From NCBI RefSeq assembly GCF_000287675.1, contig NZ_ALJL01000022.1, positions 62,001 through 126,000 of the forward strand: 64,000 nucleotides of DNA, written 5' to 3'. A program made the translations under genes and the position numbers. Below, piece after piece: positions 1 to 9,583 of this stretch (positions are counted from its first letter, which is position 1; every line of letters begins with the position of its first letter). Below the pieces are notes generated by a model. It ran no database searches. It saw nothing but the letters and a program-made list of their open reading frames with translations, and had not been told where the DNA came from. The stretch is from Lachnoanaerobaculum sp. ICM7. GTDB lineage: Bacteria; Bacillota; Clostridia; Lachnospirales; Lachnospiraceae.

Positions 1-2
1 AT

Positions 3-425
3 AAGTTTGAGGCCGGTACAGTAAATGCAGAGGGTGCAGTTGGACTTGCGGCAGCTATCGACTATATAGAGAGCATAGGATATGAGAAGATAGAGAGTAT
101 CGAAAGAGAGCTGAGTGAGTATGCTATGGAGGTTCTTTCAAAGAACAAGTATGTCAGAATACTTGGTTCAAAAGATCCTGCTAAGCATAGCGGTATAATT
201 AACTTTATACTGGAGGGAGTGCATCCGCATGATGTATCAACGATACTTGATTCAAAGGGTATTGCGGTAAGAGCCGGACATCACTGTGCACAGCCGCTTT
301 TACAACATTTAAAAATAAATTCAACCACAAGAGCAAGTCTTTCTTTCTATAACACAAAGGAAGAGATAGATGCACTCGCAGCAGCTCTATTAGATATAAG
401 AAAGGAGATGGGATACGATGAGTGA
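3..425 (+). CDS. sufS: Cysteine desulfurase SufS, C-terminal part (5' end outside window)
   Basis: SufS is a PLP enzyme that takes sulfur from cysteine, leaves alanine and holds the sulfur as a persulfide for Fe-S cluster assembly in the cytoplasm. The frame is open from the first full codon of the window, so the gene starts upstream; a start at the internal ATG at 126 would be an artefact. Visible motifs are KFEAGTVN near the start and RAGHHCAQP, whose cysteine is the persulfide carrier. The C-terminal end is complete. The gene overlaps sufU by 8 bases, so the two are translationally coupled and probably end a suf operon lying to the left. Identification is by family motifs and the sufU neighbour. 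Confidence 0.93.
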   Translation, partial: KFEAGTVNAEGAVGLAAAIDYIESIGYEKIESIERELSEYAMEVLSKNKYVRILGSKDPAKHSGIINFILEGVHPHDVSTILDSKGIAVRAGHHCAQPLLQHLKINSTTRASLSFYNTKEEIDALAAALLDIRKEMGYDE

Positions 426-843
426 GAACAGAGCCTTTTATAATGAGATTCTGACAGAGCATAATTTAAGACCTTATCATAAACATGATCTTGCAGATGC
501 CAATCTTATACTGGACGGTGTCAATCCAAGCTGTGGCGATCATATCACTTTAAAGCTTAAAGTAAATGATGAAGGCATCATAGAAGACGGTGCTTTTGTA
601 GGAGACGGATGTGCCATATCACAGGCTTCAGCAGATATAATGCTTGATATGGTAATAGGTCTTGAAAAGGATGAAGCTATCAGACTCTCAGATATGTTCT
701 TCCGTATGATAAAGGGAGAAGCGAGCGAGGAAGAGATAGAGGAACTTGATGAGGCTGGAGCCCTTAGAGATATCTCCCATATGCCTGCACGAGTAAAATG
801 TGCAGTGCTTGGCTGGCATACAATGGAAGAGTTGTTGAAATAA
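418..843 (+). CDS. sufU: Fe-S assembly protein SufU (zinc-dependent sulfur acceptor)
   Basis: SufU accepts the persulfide from SufS in Gram-positive bacteria and passes it to the SufBCD scaffold. The 141-residue protein has the three expected cysteines: Cys39 and Asp41 in NPSCGD, Cys65 in GDGCAIS and Cys128 in ARVKCAV. These are the zinc ligands of the family, and the length is typical. The ATG lies inside the end of sufS (8-base overlap), with GGAG upstream in the sufS coding sequence. A strong terminator follows at 857, so this is the last gene of the unit. Being next to sufS rather than iscS supports SufU over IscU. Confidence 0.93.
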   Translation: MSENRAFYNEILTEHNLRPYHKHDLADANLILDGVNPSCGDHITLKLKVNDEGIIEDGAFVGDGCAISQASADIMLDMVIGLEKDEAIRLSDMFFRMIKGEASEEEIEELDEAGALRDISHMPARVKCAVLGWHTMEELLK

Positions 844-856
844 TAAATAATAAATG

Positions 857-884
857 AAAACAGGGATGAAAGTCCCTGTTTTTT
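857..884 (+). terminator. Rho-independent terminator after sufU
   Basis: A 10-bp perfect stem (AAAACAGGGA pairing with TCCCTGTTTT) with a 6-base loop runs into a T tract. It sits 13 bases after the sufU stop and closes the suf operon. Confidence 0.85.
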
Positions 885-961
885 GTATGGAAAAAGATAT
901 AGGTAAGGGGAGATCTATAGTTATAAAAAGAGTAAAATAAAATTATAATAAGTATTTCGGG

Positions 962-989
962 TTTACATAATTTATATAAAAAGTATAAT
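962..989 (+). promoter_or_regulatory. Probable sigma-A promoter for the lipoprotein gene at 1061
   Basis: TTTACA (962-967) and TATAAT (984-989) are separated by 16 bases, near consensus for the vegetative sigma factor. The predicted start of transcription is about 65 bases before the ATG at 1061. The call rests on sequence match only. Confidence 0.6.
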
Positions 990-1060
990 AAAGTTAGATG
1001 TAAGAAAGGGTATTTAAGCTAAGATTATTTGATTAGAAGTTGATAATAGGAGGAGAAGTA

Positions 1061-2467
1061 ATGAAAAGAAGTATATTTTATATAGCAGGTTTAATGTTAG
1101 CTATTTTATGCGGTTGCCAAAATAAAAATAATAAATTTGCATATGAAGTTGATAAAAAATATATAGAGTACAGTTCTTTGGTAGAGGATAATTCCGGTAG
1201 TTATGATGAACTGAGTACCGAAATGACAGATAGTGAAATAAATGAAATGAAAAGATTGGGATTTTCGCCACAGGAGTTATCGGACACATATACTTCTTTG
1301 AAAGAATGTAATGAAGAGGAATTCATTATAGAACTTGCAAACAAGAATTTTGATAAGGTATTTTTAAAAACCCCCAAAGAGAAAGCGACCAAAGAATTTA
1401 TAGCAGAATATATTTTAAGAGTAAGTATGGAGGATGAGAGTGATAATCTTGAGAAGCTATTAAACTCTATGATAAAGCCGGTTGAAAATCCTTCAAGTTA
1501 TCCTGTATATCAGGGTATATACACTTTGAGCAGCAAGCGGGCAAGGGAGTATATAAACATATTGTACAGCGAAACTACAGAACTATTACAAAAGAATAGT
1601 GTTGTACTACTATATGGAGATGTTGGTGATGAGAATAATTATAATTATCTTGTAAGGCGGAGTAATAATTTGCTGGGGTTGGCCACATTATTTGGAAGCA
1701 TAAAATATTTGATAGATGATGTATACAAGGATTTACCTGATAAGTCATATATACAATTTACTCAATTATATATAAGTGAGTTGTATTATGATACACATTT
1801 AAATGAATCTTATTATCACCTAAATTATGAAAAACAGATGGTTGGGGCAAATAATAGAGGTGTAGTTCTGTCACCTAAAAAGGAGAGTTATAGTGAAGTT
1901 ATTACAACAGATATATTTAGGAGAAGAGGTAATATAGACCTTGAAATTTTCTTGGAAAATTATAAAAAAGAAAAAAATTCAAATGAGAATATACTAAATG
2001 TTGCTGCTTTTAAGTTTGCTGATTTAATGAAGAACATGGCTAATGGAGTAGTGGATTATTTATATAGCTATAAAAAAGAGGATAGGATTATGTCAGAGCA
2101 TAATCAAAGTATATTAACCCAAAATTATTATTGTGGCGGAACATTTAGTGTAGATAATTATAGGTGTGTCGTTGTTGCAGGTTTATTTGATCCTGATACT
2201 ATAAAAAGGATAAGAATGGTTAATGAGAGCGGATTTAAAGAACTGTTAAGAGTGGAGTGTGGTATTGAAAATCCTACTTTTGAGTTTGAAGATGTAGGTA
2301 ATGAAGAGTATCAAGAAATTATTAAAAAATTGTGGAACGGTGGATGTAATATTTTAGAAGAACCCGCAAAAAATTTTGATAGGATAATTTTTTTAGAAGA
2401 TCAATATGATGATATGACAAAATCAAAAATATCGTTTATGGATATATTGGTAAATGGATCACAATAA
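1061..2467 (+). CDS. Putative lipoprotein of unknown function
   Basis: A 468-residue protein not recognised as a known family. The N-terminus is a lipoprotein signal: basic MKRS, a hydrophobic stretch and a lipobox-like LCGC at about residues 19-22, so the mature protein is probably anchored outside the membrane by a lipidated cysteine. ATG 1061 is preferred to the upstream TTG at 1040 because AGGAGG lies 8 bases ahead of it and the signal peptide then begins properly. The rest is hydrophilic, rich in Glu, Asn, Tyr and Lys, with no visible catalytic motif. Two more lipoprotein genes follow on the same strand, but its sequence does not obviously match them. Confidence 0.7.
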   Translation: MKRSIFYIAGLMLAILCGCQNKNNKFAYEVDKKYIEYSSLVEDNSGSYDELSTEMTDSEINEMKRLGFSPQELSDTYTSLKECNEEEFIIELANKNFDKVFLKTPKEKATKEFIAEYILRVSMEDESDNLEKLLNSMIKPVENPSSYPVYQGIYTLSSKRAREYINILYSETTELLQKNSVVLLYGDVGDENNYNYLVRRSNNLLGLATLFGSIKYLIDDVYKDLPDKSYIQFTQLYISELYYDTHLNESYYHLNYEKQMVGANNRGVVLSPKKESYSEVITTDIFRRRGNIDLEIFLENYKKEKNSNENILNVAAFKFADLMKNMANGVVDYLYSYKKEDRIMSEHNQSILTQNYYCGGTFSVDNYRCVVVAGLFDPDTIKRIRMVNESGFKELLRVECGIENPTFEFEDVGNEEYQEIIKKLWNGGCNILEEPAKNFDRIIFLEDQYDDMTKSKISFMDILVNGSQ

Positions 2468-2500
2468 TTTGTGAGTATATAACTAAGAATAGACAATATA

Positions 2501-2529
2501 TTGATTTTATAGTTAATATTTAATATATA
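2501..2529 (+). promoter_or_regulatory. Possible promoter for the lipoprotein pair at 2651-4840
   Basis: TTGATT (2501-2506) and TATATA (2524-2529) are 17 bases apart in the 183-base gap between lipoprotein genes. The match is moderate in a very AT-rich stretch and could be chance. Confidence 0.35.
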
Positions 2530-2650
2530 AACTATAAGTTTATTAGCAAAGCAAATATTAAAAATAGTGTTGCAAAAGTCCTGACAGTAAATGAAAGCTT
2601 TTATTAAGAAGCTGATAATTATGGAAAAAAGATGGTAGTGGGGTGAAAAA

Positions 2651-3715
2651 ATGAAAAAAAGTAAGATTTTTATAGGTATGTTACTTTGCCTGTGCTTATG
2701 TGCTTGTACTAAAAAAGAAGATAAGGTTGAGAGAGGAGGATATGATCTTACATATAAAACCGGTTATTATGCAAGTGAAATTAATGAAGATAAAGATGCA
2801 TTATATGTAATGTATTTATATAATGGGATTGGTGATAATACGGAATGGGGAGGTGAGGATGATGATATAATCCCCAATAAATACGCTACAGATAATGACC
2901 TACAGGGAAGATATTTGGATACTTCTAGGGATGAAAATGGAAATCCTTTGGGATTTAATTTGAAAACTACAGAGCTTGATAAATTCAATGTTGATATATA
3001 TGATATTAAAACAGGGGAAAAGCTTAAAACAATAGATGTAAAAAGTATATTTGATAATGATGATAATATAAAACCTGACAAACCATATAAAGCAATTGCA
3101 TTAGAATATGACGGGAAACCATATATTAAGGTGTGGTCTGAAAAAACAAGCAAAGATATAGAAAATGGATATGAAGATAGGCTAAAATCTGTATTTATCA
3201 ATATAGAAGATGAAACATATTTTGAAGATTGGGCAAGGGATGTTTCAGACAGATATAAAAAAAGTGAAAAGATAGCGTTTGTTAATAAACGGGATATTTT
3301 TAATGATATACTTTTAAAGCAAAATTCACTTTATTCATATATTACGGTTAGTTCATTCTCAGATTGGGAAGGTTTCATGGATGTATATATATATGATATA
3401 GGAAGAATTCCAAAAGAAAGTAAGAAACTTTATGAATTATTCCCACATTTAAGGGAGAATCTGGATAAACTTATGGCAAAAGGAGAAAGGGCTAAAGTGA
3501 CCTTTATGTTATCTGACAGTATAAGCGATAAGGAATTAGCGGATATGTTCTTTGAGAATGTAGAGGATATATCGTTTGACGGGGTGATAGTAGACGGCAG
3601 GCATTCGGTAGACGGATTGCCGCATAAGATTAATAACTTTGATGATTTTAAAAAGTATATGGAGCCGGAGGAGATGGAAAGGTCGAGATATAAGCCTATA
3701 CCTGATAACAGATAG
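2651..3715 (+). CDS. Putative lipoprotein, paralogue of the gene at 3740
   Basis: A 354-residue predicted lipoprotein: MKKSK, hydrophobic core, then LCAC lipobox near residue 19. Its function is unknown. The C-terminal region contains ISFDGVIVDGRHSVDG followed by a conserved pattern (HKI-NFDDFKKYMEP). The next gene repeats this as VSFEGVKINAENSVDG and HDIHSFDEWREYCKP, and both carry ELFPHL / NMFPKL shortly before. The two are therefore diverged tandem duplicates. The ATG has GGGGTG close upstream. The spacing to the next gene is 24 bases with a clear SD, so both are probably on one transcript. Confidence 0.7.
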   Translation: MKKSKIFIGMLLCLCLCACTKKEDKVERGGYDLTYKTGYYASEINEDKDALYVMYLYNGIGDNTEWGGEDDDIIPNKYATDNDLQGRYLDTSRDENGNPLGFNLKTTELDKFNVDIYDIKTGEKLKTIDVKSIFDNDDNIKPDKPYKAIALEYDGKPYIKVWSEKTSKDIENGYEDRLKSVFINIEDETYFEDWARDVSDRYKKSEKIAFVNKRDIFNDILLKQNSLYSYITVSSFSDWEGFMDVYIYDIGRIPKESKKLYELFPHLRENLDKLMAKGERAKVTFMLSDSISDKELADMFFENVEDISFDGVIVDGRHSVDGLPHKINNFDDFKKYMEPEEMERSRYKPIPDNR

Positions 3716-3739
3716 ATATATTGACGGAGGAGTAGAAGG

Positions 3740-4840
3740 ATGAAGAGAGCCCTTTTATTATTTGTATTTTGCATAATATTTTGCATCGGATGTGGAAGTA
3801 AAGATAAAAAGATGGATGAAAATACAACACATAAGATTGTAGATGACGGTTACACAGTGACATGGGGAATAAAAAATAAACTGCACGGGCTTTGGATTAG
3901 TGAAGACGGAAATGCCCTCTGTGCGATACAGGATAATGATATAAAAGAAAGTGAAGACCCTGTAATAAGATATATGCTATATATACCTTTAAAATATGCC
4001 GTGGAAGTTAATATGACAGTGAATTCAAACAGAATGAGGGATGTAGATACAGATAAAACATATTTAGAAAGAAATATAGAAAATTTTGACGTAAAGGTTT
4101 ATGGTATAGGAGGTTGGAAGATAAAAAATGAAATAGATGTTCTTGAAATTTTAAAAGAAAAGAATATGAATATAATGCCTACCGACTATACTATGTTCAC
4201 AACAAGAATGTATGAAAATAAGCCCTGTCTTGTATTCGGGGCGGAAGATATAGTGCCTTCAAATGAAGATAAGAACAATAATACAAAAAGGATGATATAT
4301 ATTGATGTAGAGACAGGAGAGCTGTTTGAAAAAGAATATGAGGATATCATAGGTGATTTGGAAGATGAAAATAGAATAAACCTAATATACACATCACAAT
4401 TTAGTAGGTTTATGGAACAAAATATGGGTAGGGTGCTGTGGTCAGATTTTGATGCGAACTATGTAAGAACATTAAGCTTTTTTGAAGGATGCAGGCAGAT
4501 ACATTTTACTGATATAGAAGATATCTCAGAAAATAATACAAAGCTGTTTAATATGTTCCCTAAACTTAAGAGCTTATACGATGGAATAAAAAATAAGAAT
4601 GAAGATAAAGTAAGGGAGAATATTGCAGTGGATATAGTACTTACAGGTAATCCAAGTGAAGAGGAAATAATATCAATTATACTGCCTGAGGGTAGAGAAG
4701 TGTCTTTTGAAGGAGTTAAAATAAATGCTGAAAATTCAGTAGACGGAAAAGAGCATGATATTCATAGCTTTGATGAATGGAGAGAATACTGTAAACCCGC
4801 TAAGGATCCCGGTAAATATGCATCACCGGTAGTTAAGTAA
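3740..4840 (+). CDS. Putative lipoprotein, paralogue of the gene at 2651
   Basis: A 366-residue predicted lipoprotein with signal MKRALLLFVF and lipobox CIGC at about residues 15-18; function unknown. It shares its C-terminal half with the preceding gene (ENSVDGKEHDIHSFDEWREY versus the matching stretch there), including the short FPKL/FPHL motif, so the pair arose by duplication. GGAGG precedes the ATG at a good distance. A strong terminator follows at 4866, closing this lipoprotein block. Confidence 0.7.
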   Translation: MKRALLLFVFCIIFCIGCGSKDKKMDENTTHKIVDDGYTVTWGIKNKLHGLWISEDGNALCAIQDNDIKESEDPVIRYMLYIPLKYAVEVNMTVNSNRMRDVDTDKTYLERNIENFDVKVYGIGGWKIKNEIDVLEILKEKNMNIMPTDYTMFTTRMYENKPCLVFGAEDIVPSNEDKNNNTKRMIYIDVETGELFEKEYEDIIGDLEDENRINLIYTSQFSRFMEQNMGRVLWSDFDANYVRTLSFFEGCRQIHFTDIEDISENNTKLFNMFPKLKSLYDGIKNKNEDKVRENIAVDIVLTGNPSEEEIISIILPEGREVSFEGVKINAENSVDGKEHDIHSFDEWREYCKPAKDPGKYASPVVK

Positions 4841-4865
4841 TAGGATAGTATGAAAAATTAATTAT

Positions 4866-4900
4866 AAAAAGCTCCGACTACGTTTAAATCGGAGCTTTTT
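4866..4900 (+). terminator. Rho-independent terminator after the lipoprotein pair
   Basis: A 12-bp perfect stem (AAAAAGCTCCGA with TCGGAGCTTTTT) has an 11-base loop and a T-rich 3' arm. The A-rich 5' arm means it could also stop transcription from the other side. Confidence 0.85.
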
Positions 4901-5014
4901 ATATCGAACAAAAATACAATAAAAAATCTCTCCTACCTTGAAAATGAGCCGTTTTTGTGGCATACTTGTTTCTAGTGTCTTAATAAAAATTTGAATATTC
5001 TGACATAGTTTAAT

Positions 5015-5023
5015 TGTTATACT
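5015..5023 (+). promoter_or_regulatory. Extended -10 promoter element before the lipoprotein-glyS unit
   Basis: TGTTATACT fits an extended -10 (TGn TATAcT). It lies 41 bases before the ATG at 5064 and after the preceding terminator, which is where a promoter is needed. A convincing -35 box at normal spacing is not visible. Confidence 0.4.
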
Positions 5024-5063
5024 GCTTTTTGGGCGGATAAATTTATATAGAAGAGGAGTGCTC

Positions 5064-5624
5064 ATGAAAAAGGGATATTTGGCGGCTGCAGCGTTGCTGT
5101 TATTTTTGACAGGCTGTGGTGGAAACAAGTCATATTCATACCATCCTGATCAAAGCTCTATATTTATATCCGGGGACGGCACACTAAAGTCCGCCTTGGT
5201 TGAAGAAATAGATACGGAAGCGAAGAGCGATGAGCTTGAAAGCTTTGCCAACGCAGAGATAGAAGACTTTAATAAGTTAAATGCGGATAATCAGGTAAAA
5301 CTTGAAGATGCCGCAATAAAAAAGAATGTGGCAAAACTGGTATTTTCATACAGCTCATTTGAATGTATGAAAGAGTTTGCAAAGTTCACTCAAGACAACA
5401 GCTTTGATTTGAATTCTGTAGAGGTATACAATCTTAAAGATATTGATGTATCGAAGATGGATTCAATAGAGATACCGGAGGGGATTAAAGGCAATTATAT
5501 TGCGATAATAGACGGTAAGGCCGATGTGTATACAGAGGGGAAGATCACCTATGTATCAAATGATATCGAGTTTGATGATAATACTGCCAAGGTAGATGGC
5601 TTTAATTATATTATATTTAAATAA
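5064..5624 (+). CDS. Small putative lipoprotein upstream of glyS
   Basis: A 186-residue predicted lipoprotein: [18 protein letters not shown], with the LTGC lipobox giving lipidated Cys18. ATG 5064 is chosen over the GTG two codons earlier because AGAGGAG lies 6 bases ahead. The mature part is acidic and mixed, with no known domain recognised. The gene ends 11 bases before glyS and probably shares its transcript, although a functional link to tRNA charging is not evident. It does not clearly resemble the lipoproteins at 1-4.8 kb. Confidence 0.7.
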   Translation: MKKGYLAAAALLLFLTGCGGNKSYSYHPDQSSIFISGDGTLKSALVEEIDTEAKSDELESFANAEIEDFNKLNADNQVKLEDAAIKKNVAKLVFSYSSFECMKEFAKFTQDNSFDLNSVEVYNLKDIDVSKMDSIEIPEGIKGNYIAIIDGKADVYTEGKITYVSNDIEFDDNTAKVDGFNYIIFK

Positions 5625-5635
5625 AGGAGAAATTC

Positions 5636-7024
5636 ATGGAATATAGCATGGAAAAAATCATAGCACTGGCTAAATCAAGAGGATTTGTATATCCGGGTTC
5701 AGAGATATACGGCGGTCTTGCAAATACCTGGGACTATGGTAACTTGGGTGTTGAATTAAAGAATAATGTTAAAGCTGCCTGGTGGCAGAAGTTTATAAAG
5801 GAGTCACCATACAATGTAGGTGTTGACTGTGCCATTTTGATGAATCCACAGACATGGATAGCATCAGGACATTTGGGAAGCTTCTCAGATCCTTTGATGG
5901 ACTGTAAGGAATGCCATGAGAGATTTAGAGCGGACAAGATTATTGAGGACTATATGCAGGAAAATAATGTTACTATAGACGGTAGCGTGGATGCATGGTC
6001 AAATGATGAGATGAAAAAGTACATTGATGAGCATGAGATAGCTTGTCCAACCTGTGGTAAGCACAATTTTACAGATATTCGTCAGTTCAACCTTATGTTC
6101 AAGACCTTCCAGGGCGTAACAGAGGATGCTAAAAATGTGGTTTATTTAAGACCTGAGACGGCACAGGGTATTTTTGTAAACTTTAAGAATGTACAAAGAA
6201 CTTCAAGAAAGAAAGTACCTTTCGGTATAGGACAGATCGGTAAGTCATTCAGAAATGAGATCACTCCGGGTAACTTCACATTCAGAACAAGAGAGTTTGA
6301 GCAGATGGAGCTTGAGTTCTTCTGTAAGCCGGGTACAGACCTTGAGTGGTTTGAGTATTGGAGAGGTTTCTGTAGAGACTGGCTTATAGCCCTCGGTATC
6401 AAAGAGGATCAGATGAGACTTAGAGACCATGACAAAGAGGAGCTTAGTTTTTATTCAAATGCTACAACAGATATAGAATTCCTCTTCCCGTTCGGTTGGG
6501 GCGAGCTTTGGGGAATCGCAGACAGAACGGATTATGACCTTGGTCGTCATCAGGAAGTTTCAGGACAGGATCTTACATATTTTGATGATGAGACAAGTGA
6601 GAGATACATTCCATATGTAGTAGAGCCTTCACTTGGTGCAGACAGAGTTACTTTAGCATTCCTTTGTGCGGCATATGATGAAGAGACTCTTGAGGGTGGT
6701 GATACAAGAACAGTTCTTCACTTCCATCCTGCACTTGCTCCTGTTAAGATCGGTATTTTACCGCTTTCAAAGAAGCTTAATGAGGGTGCTCTTAAGATTT
6801 CCGAGGAATTGTCAAAGTATTACAATGTAGAGTTTGATGACAGAGGAAATATCGGTAAGAGATATCGTAGACAGGATGAAATAGGTACACCGTTCTGTAT
6901 TACATATGACTTTGACTCCGAGAATGACAATGCTGTAACTGTAAGAGACAGAGACAGTATGGAGCAGGTAAGAATTCCGATAGCAGAGCTTAAGGCTTAC
7001 TTTGAGGACAAATTCAGATTTTAA
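5636..7024 (+). CDS. glyS: Glycyl-tRNA synthetase (single-chain, dimeric type)
   Basis: The enzyme charges tRNA-Gly with glycine using ATP in the cytoplasm. The 462-residue chain is the class II homodimeric type (GlyQS), not the alpha/beta tetramer. Visible landmarks are [12 protein letters not shown] near residue 20, [15 protein letters not shown] with the following CKEC and CPTC cysteines of the insertion, RPETAQGIF (motif 2 region), and the C-terminal anticodon-binding domain with [26 protein letters not shown] precedes the ATG. No T-box leader was found upstream. leuS follows 90 bases later on the same strand. Confidence 0.96.
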   Translation: MEYSMEKIIALAKSRGFVYPGSEIYGGLANTWDYGNLGVELKNNVKAAWWQKFIKESPYNVGVDCAILMNPQTWIASGHLGSFSDPLMDCKECHERFRADKIIEDYMQENNVTIDGSVDAWSNDEMKKYIDEHEIACPTCGKHNFTDIRQFNLMFKTFQGVTEDAKNVVYLRPETAQGIFVNFKNVQRTSRKKVPFGIGQIGKSFRNEITPGNFTFRTREFEQMELEFFCKPGTDLEWFEYWRGFCRDWLIALGIKEDQMRLRDHDKEELSFYSNATTDIEFLFPFGWGELWGIADRTDYDLGRHQEVSGQDLTYFDDETSERYIPYVVEPSLGADRVTLAFLCAAYDEETLEGGDTRTVLHFHPALAPVKIGILPLSKKLNEGALKISEELSKYYNVEFDDRGNIGKRYRRQDEIGTPFCITYDFDSENDNAVTVRDRDSMEQVRIPIAELKAYFEDKFRF

Positions 7025-7043
7025 AATTTAACTTATTTTTTGG

Positions 7044-7080
7044 TAGAGCTTTAACTTCACTTTTGTGGAGGGAAGCTCTA
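7044..7080 (+). other. Stem-loop between glyS and leuS
   Basis: TAGAGCTT (7044-7051) pairs perfectly with AAGCTCTA (7073-7080). An inner CTTCAC/GTGGAG stem, with one G-T pair, is closed by a TTTT loop. No T tract follows, so it is a poor terminator. It may be an mRNA processing or stability element between the two synthetase genes. Confidence 0.45.
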
Positions 7081-7114
7081 ATCAACTTTAAACCGGTAGC
7101 GAAAGGAAGAGATT

Positions 7115-9529
7115 ATGGCACATTATAATCATAGTGCAATAGAGAAGAAATGGAAGAAAAACTGGGAAGCAAACCCTGTAAATGTTGATGATGGAAAAAA
7201 GCCAAAGTACTATTGCTTGGATATGTTTCCATATCCTTCAGGTTCAGGACTTCATGTAGGACACTGGAGAGGATATGTAATATCTGATGTATGGAGCAGA
7301 TATCAGGTGCTAAAGGGACATTATGTAATTCATCCTATGGGTTGGGATGCATTCGGTCTTCCTGCAGAGAACTACGCAATAAAGATGGGAGTTCATCCTG
7401 CAAAGTCTACAGCAGAAAATGTAGCTAATATCAAAAGACAGATAAATGAAATCGCGGCACTTTATGATTGGGACAGAGAAGTAAATACCACAGATCCTAA
7501 CTTTTATAAGTGGACACAGTGGATATTTGTTCAGATGTTCAAAAAAGGTCTTGCATATGAGAAGGAATTCCCTATCAACTGGTGTCCTTCATGTAAGACA
7601 GGTCTTGCAAATGAAGAGGTTGTAGACGGAAAATGCGAGAGATGCGGAACACCTGTTACAAAGAAGAATCTTCGTCAGTGGATGTTAAAGATAACAGCAT
7701 ATGCAGACAGACTTCTTAATGACCTTGACAAGCTTGACTGGCCTGAGAAGGTTAAAAAGATGCAGTCGGACTGGATAGGAAAGAGCTATGGTGCCGAGGT
7801 AAACTTTAAGGTGGATGGACAGGACAAAAATATTGTGGTTTATACTACAAGACCTGATACTCTTTACGGTGCTACCTTTATGGTACTTTCACCTGAGCAT
7901 GAGCTTGCAAAATCTCTGGCTACAGATGAGACAAGAGATGCGGTAGAAAAATATATCTTTGACAGCTCAATGAAGTCAAATGTAGACAGAATGCAGTCAA
8001 AAGAAAAGACAGGTGTATTTACAGGTTCTTATGCAATCAATCCTTTAAACGGCGCAAAGACACCTATTTGGCTTTCAGACTATGTTTTGGCTGACTATGG
8101 TACAGGTGCTATTATGTGTGTACCTGCACATGATGACAGAGACTTTGAGTTTGCAAAGAAATTTGATCTTCCTATAGTTCAGGTTATAGCAAAAGACGGT
8201 AAAGAAATTGAAAATATGACAGAAGCCTACACAGATGCTGTAGGAACAATGATAAATTCAGGCGACTGGAATGGTATGGAGAGTGCGAAGTTAAAGCTTG
8301 AAGCACCACAGATGATTGAAGAAAAGGGTTATGGTAAGAAGACTACCAACTACAAGCTTCGTGACTGGGTATTCTCAAGACAGCGTTACTGGGGAGAGCC
8401 TATTCCGATAATTCATTGTCCACATTGTGGAAATGTTCCTGTACCTGAGGAACAGCTTCCTCTTGAGTTGCCTAAGGTAGAGAGCTATCAGCCTACAGGA
8501 ACCGGCGAGTCACCACTTGCGGCTATTGATGAGTGGGTAAATACAACATGTCCTGTGTGTGGTGCCGCCGCAAAACGTGAGACAAACACCATGCCGCAGT
8601 GGGCAGGATCAAGCTGGTATTTCCTTAGATATGTGGATCCGCACAATGATAAGGAGCTTGTAAGCAAAGAGATGGCAGATAAATACCTTCCTGTAGATAT
8701 GTATATCGGTGGCGTTGAGCATGCCGTACTTCACCTTCTTTATTCAAGATTCTATACCAAGTTCTTAAATGATATAGGTGTGGTTGATTTTGATGAGCCT
8801 TTCACAAAGCTTTTCAATCAGGGTATGATAAACGGTAGTGACGGACAGAAGATGAGTAAGAGTAAGGGAAATGTGGTTTCACCTGATGATCTTGTTCGTG
8901 ATTATGGCTGTGATGCCCTTAGAATGTATGAGCTTTTCGTAGGTCCGCCTGAGCTTGATGCCGACTGGGATGACAGAGGTATCGAGGGTGTATCAAGATT
9001 TTTAAATAAGTTCTACAAGCTTGTAATGGACAATAAGGATAAGAATGTAGAGGCTGACAGAGAACTTTTAAGAGTACGTGCAAATCTTATCTCGGATATT
9101 GAGCAAAGATTTAATGCATTCAGCTTAAATACAGTTATCGCAGGCTTTATGGAGTACAATAATAAGCTTAATGAGCTCAGCAAAAAGAACGGTGTGGATA
9201 AGGAAACACTAAAGGCATTTACAATATTGCTTGCACCTTTTGCACCTCATATAGGTGAGGAGCTTTGGGAAGAGCTTGGTGGAGAAGGCTCGGTATTCCA
9301 TGCAGAGTGGCCTACATTTGATGAAAGCCATAAGGAAGTGGATACAATAGAGGTTCCTGTTCAGATAAACGGAAAGACCAAGCTTGTTATTGAGCTTGAT
9401 GCCAATGTAAGCAAGGAAGACGCTATAGAGGCAGGTAAGAAAGCTCTATCAGAAGCCGGAAAGCTTGAAGGAACAATAAGAAAAGAAATTTATGTTCCAA
9501 AGAAGATTATAAATATAGTGGTTGGATAA
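7115..9529 (+). CDS. leuS: Leucyl-tRNA synthetase
   Basis: LeuRS charges tRNA-Leu and edits mischarged products. The 804-residue class I protein has the HIGH-type signature in GSGLHVGHWRGY near residue 45, a zinc-type CPSC...CERCG region near residue 160, the CP1 editing domain with TTRPDTLYGATF, a second CPHCG/CPVCG cluster, and the KMSKS loop in GQKMSKSKGNVVSP. Length and order match bacterial LeuRS. The ATG has AAAGGAAGAG upstream. A strong terminator follows directly. Confidence 0.97.
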   Translation: MAHYNHSAIEKKWKKNWEANPVNVDDGKKPKYYCLDMFPYPSGSGLHVGHWRGYVISDVWSRYQVLKGHYVIHPMGWDAFGLPAENYAIKMGVHPAKSTAENVANIKRQINEIAALYDWDREVNTTDPNFYKWTQWIFVQMFKKGLAYEKEFPINWCPSCKTGLANEEVVDGKCERCGTPVTKKNLRQWMLKITAYADRLLNDLDKLDWPEKVKKMQSDWIGKSYGAEVNFKVDGQDKNIVVYTTRPDTLYGATFMVLSPEHELAKSLATDETRDAVEKYIFDSSMKSNVDRMQSKEKTGVFTGSYAINPLNGAKTPIWLSDYVLADYGTGAIMCVPAHDDRDFEFAKKFDLPIVQVIAKDGKEIENMTEAYTDAVGTMINSGDWNGMESAKLKLEAPQMIEEKGYGKKTTNYKLRDWVFSRQRYWGEPIPIIHCPHCGNVPVPEEQLPLELPKVESYQPTGTGESPLAAIDEWVNTTCPVCGAAAKRETNTMPQWAGSSWYFLRYVDPHNDKELVSKEMADKYLPVDMYIGGVEHAVLHLLYSRFYTKFLNDIGVVDFDEPFTKLFNQGMINGSDGQKMSKSKGNVVSPDDLVRDYGCDALRMYELFVGPPELDADWDDRGIEGVSRFLNKFYKLVMDNKDKNVEADRELLRVRANLISDIEQRFNAFSLNTVIAGFMEYNNKLNELSKKNGVDKETLKAFTILLAPFAPHIGEELWEELGGEGSVFHAEWPTFDESHKEVDTIEVPVQINGKTKLVIELDANVSKEDAIEAGKKALSEAGKLEGTIRKEIYVPKKIINIVVG

Positions 9530-9532
9530 ATC

Positions 9533-9575
9533 AAAAAATCTTGGAATCGGCGTTTGCCGGCTCCAAGATTTTTTA
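9533..9575 (+). terminator. Rho-independent terminator after leuS (probably bidirectional)
   Basis: A long hairpin (AATCTTGGA with TCCAAGATT, plus CGGC/GCCG inside) is flanked by an A run on the left and a T run on the right. It lies between convergent genes, so it can serve both leuS and the minus-strand gene ending at 9584. Confidence 0.85.
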
Positions 9576-9583
9576 TTAAATAA

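Noticed and set aside
4900-7115. T-box riboswitch for glyS or leuS
   Set aside because: No specifier stem, AGTA-II type bulge or T-box TGGNACCGCG-like sequence is seen upstream of either gene.
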